Source: Thermoflexales bacterium (GTDB lineage: Bacteria; Chloroflexota; Anaerolineae; J036; Brachytrichaceae). Taken from it: a stretch of 5,983 bases of DNA. The translations under genes and the position numbers were made by a program. Under the pieces are notes generated by a model. It searched no databases. It was not told the origin of the DNA and saw only the letters and a program-made list of their open reading frames with translations. Below, one piece after another: positions 5,430 through 5,983 of the stretch. How positions within the stretch are numbered: the first letter of the stretch is position 1; every line of letters begins with the position of its first letter. The stretch is from positions 1-5,983 of the forward strand of contig JAGOCU010000152.1 in the NCBI GenBank assembly GCA_017998555.1, given 5' to 3'.

Positions 5430-5983
5430 GCCTCGAGCGCGTCCTCCAGCGCGAGCTCAATCATACGGGAAAGCAACTCGGCATACTCGATCCCGGAAGC
5501 GGCCCAGAGCTTTGGATACATGCTGATCTGGGTGAACCCGGGCATGGTATTGATTTCGCCGACGTAGACTTCCCCCGCCGTTGGGGTTTCGCCCCGCGCA
5601 GAGCCATCCAGCAGAAAATCGACGCGGGCCAATCCGCGCGCTTCGACCGCCATCGCCACATCAATGGCGACCTCGCGTATGAGCGTCGACAATCCATCCG
5701 GAATTGGGGCCGGAATGAGCAGGCGCGAGGCCGATTCGCCCTTGTCGAGATACTTGGCCTCATAGTCGTAGAACTCCCGGCTGGGCCGGATCTCGCCTAC
5801 CACCGAGGCCCGCATGCGATCGTTGCCGAGGACGCTGACCTCGAGTTCGCGCGCCCTGGGCACCGCCCATTCGATCAGGGCCTTGCGATCCCACTTGAAC
5901 GCTTCGACAAGCGCCGGCCCCAGCTCGATCTCGCTGCGGGCCTTGTTGATCCCAACCGAACTGCCCATGTTCGCAGGCTTCAC
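5426..5983 (-). CDS. ddl: D-alanine--D-alanine ligase, C-terminal part
   Basis: Ddl is a cytoplasmic ATP-grasp enzyme that joins two D-alanines to give the D-Ala-D-Ala end of the peptidoglycan precursor, used next by MurF. The visible 185 codons are the C-terminal half; the gene continues past the high-coordinate edge, and the GTG there is an internal valine (VKPANMGSSVGI is the ATP-grasp segment), not a start. Further motifs, numbered in the fragment, are ELEVSVLGND (46-55), GEIRPSREFYDYEAKY (63-78), ARVDFLLD (119-126) and GEINTMPGFTQISMYPKLW (142-160). Asp122, Glu143 and Asn145 are the expected magnesium ligands. About nine extra residues (GSARGETPTAGE) separate Asp122 from the EIN motif compared with short family members. 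The TGA overlaps the ftsQ ATG, placing it in the same operon. Confidence 0.97.
   Translation of the reverse strand: MKPANMGSSVGINKARSEIELGPALVEAFKWDRKALIEWAVPRARELEVSVLGNDRMRASVVGEIRPSREFYDYEAKYLDKGESASRLLIPAPIPDGLSTLIREVAIDVAMAVEARGLARVDFLLDGSARGETPTAGEVYVGEINTMPGFTQISMYPKLWAASGIEYAELLSRMIELALEDALEA

Noticed and set aside
5975..5983. GTG at the window edge as the start of ddl
   Set aside because: It encodes the valine of VKPANMGSSVGI, an internal ATP-grasp segment; the N-terminal half of Ddl must lie outside the window.
1..5983. Mobile elements, CRISPR arrays, tRNA or rRNA genes
   Set aside because: No transposase or integrase motif, no regularly spaced repeats and no tRNA- or rRNA-like sequence was seen; the window is almost fully occupied by core genes.

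Overview
The window is a core-genome segment from a moderately GC-rich bacterium, with every supported gene on the minus strand. Read in transcription order (from high to low coordinates) it carries the 3' end of ddl, then ftsQ, ftsA, ftsZ, nrdR and the 5' part of nrdJ. The FtsZ sequence (short linker, C-terminal tail ending DDLELPTFLRR), the nrdR-nrdJ pair directly behind ftsZ and a Gram-positive-type LexA-like site together suggest a Chloroflexota-like lineage. That assignment is inferred from remembered family sequences and no search was run.

Region by region: 5983-4650 holds ddl and ftsQ, coupled by a 4-base ATGA overlap, and ftsA starts 13 bases after ftsQ. These three look like the distal part of a division and cell wall (dcw) operon whose upstream genes lie outside the window. 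A 152-base gap (3243-3394) separates ftsA from ftsZ. It contains a near-consensus sigma-70 promoter for ftsZ, and two perfect DnaA boxes (TTATCCACA) 22 bases apart overlap that promoter. A 241-base gap (1796-2036) separates ftsZ from nrdR. It holds a GC-rich hairpin after ftsZ, a second near-consensus promoter (TTGACA-N17-TATACT) and, in the transcribed leader, a LexA-like palindrome directly abutting an NrdR-box-like palindrome. nrdJ follows nrdR after 47 bases and runs off the low-coordinate end.

Functionally, Ddl makes D-Ala-D-Ala for peptidoglycan. FtsQ is the divisome membrane scaffold, FtsA the membrane anchor and FtsZ the cytokinetic ring GTPase. NrdR is the ATP/dATP-sensing repressor of ribonucleotide reductase genes, and NrdJ is the B12-dependent reductase that makes deoxyribonucleotides. 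No undescribed gene system is visible. The notable content is regulatory: the sites suggest that ftsZ transcription is linked to replication initiation through DnaA, and that the nrdRJ operon answers both to DNA damage (LexA) and to its own product NrdR. These links are inferred from motif matches only.
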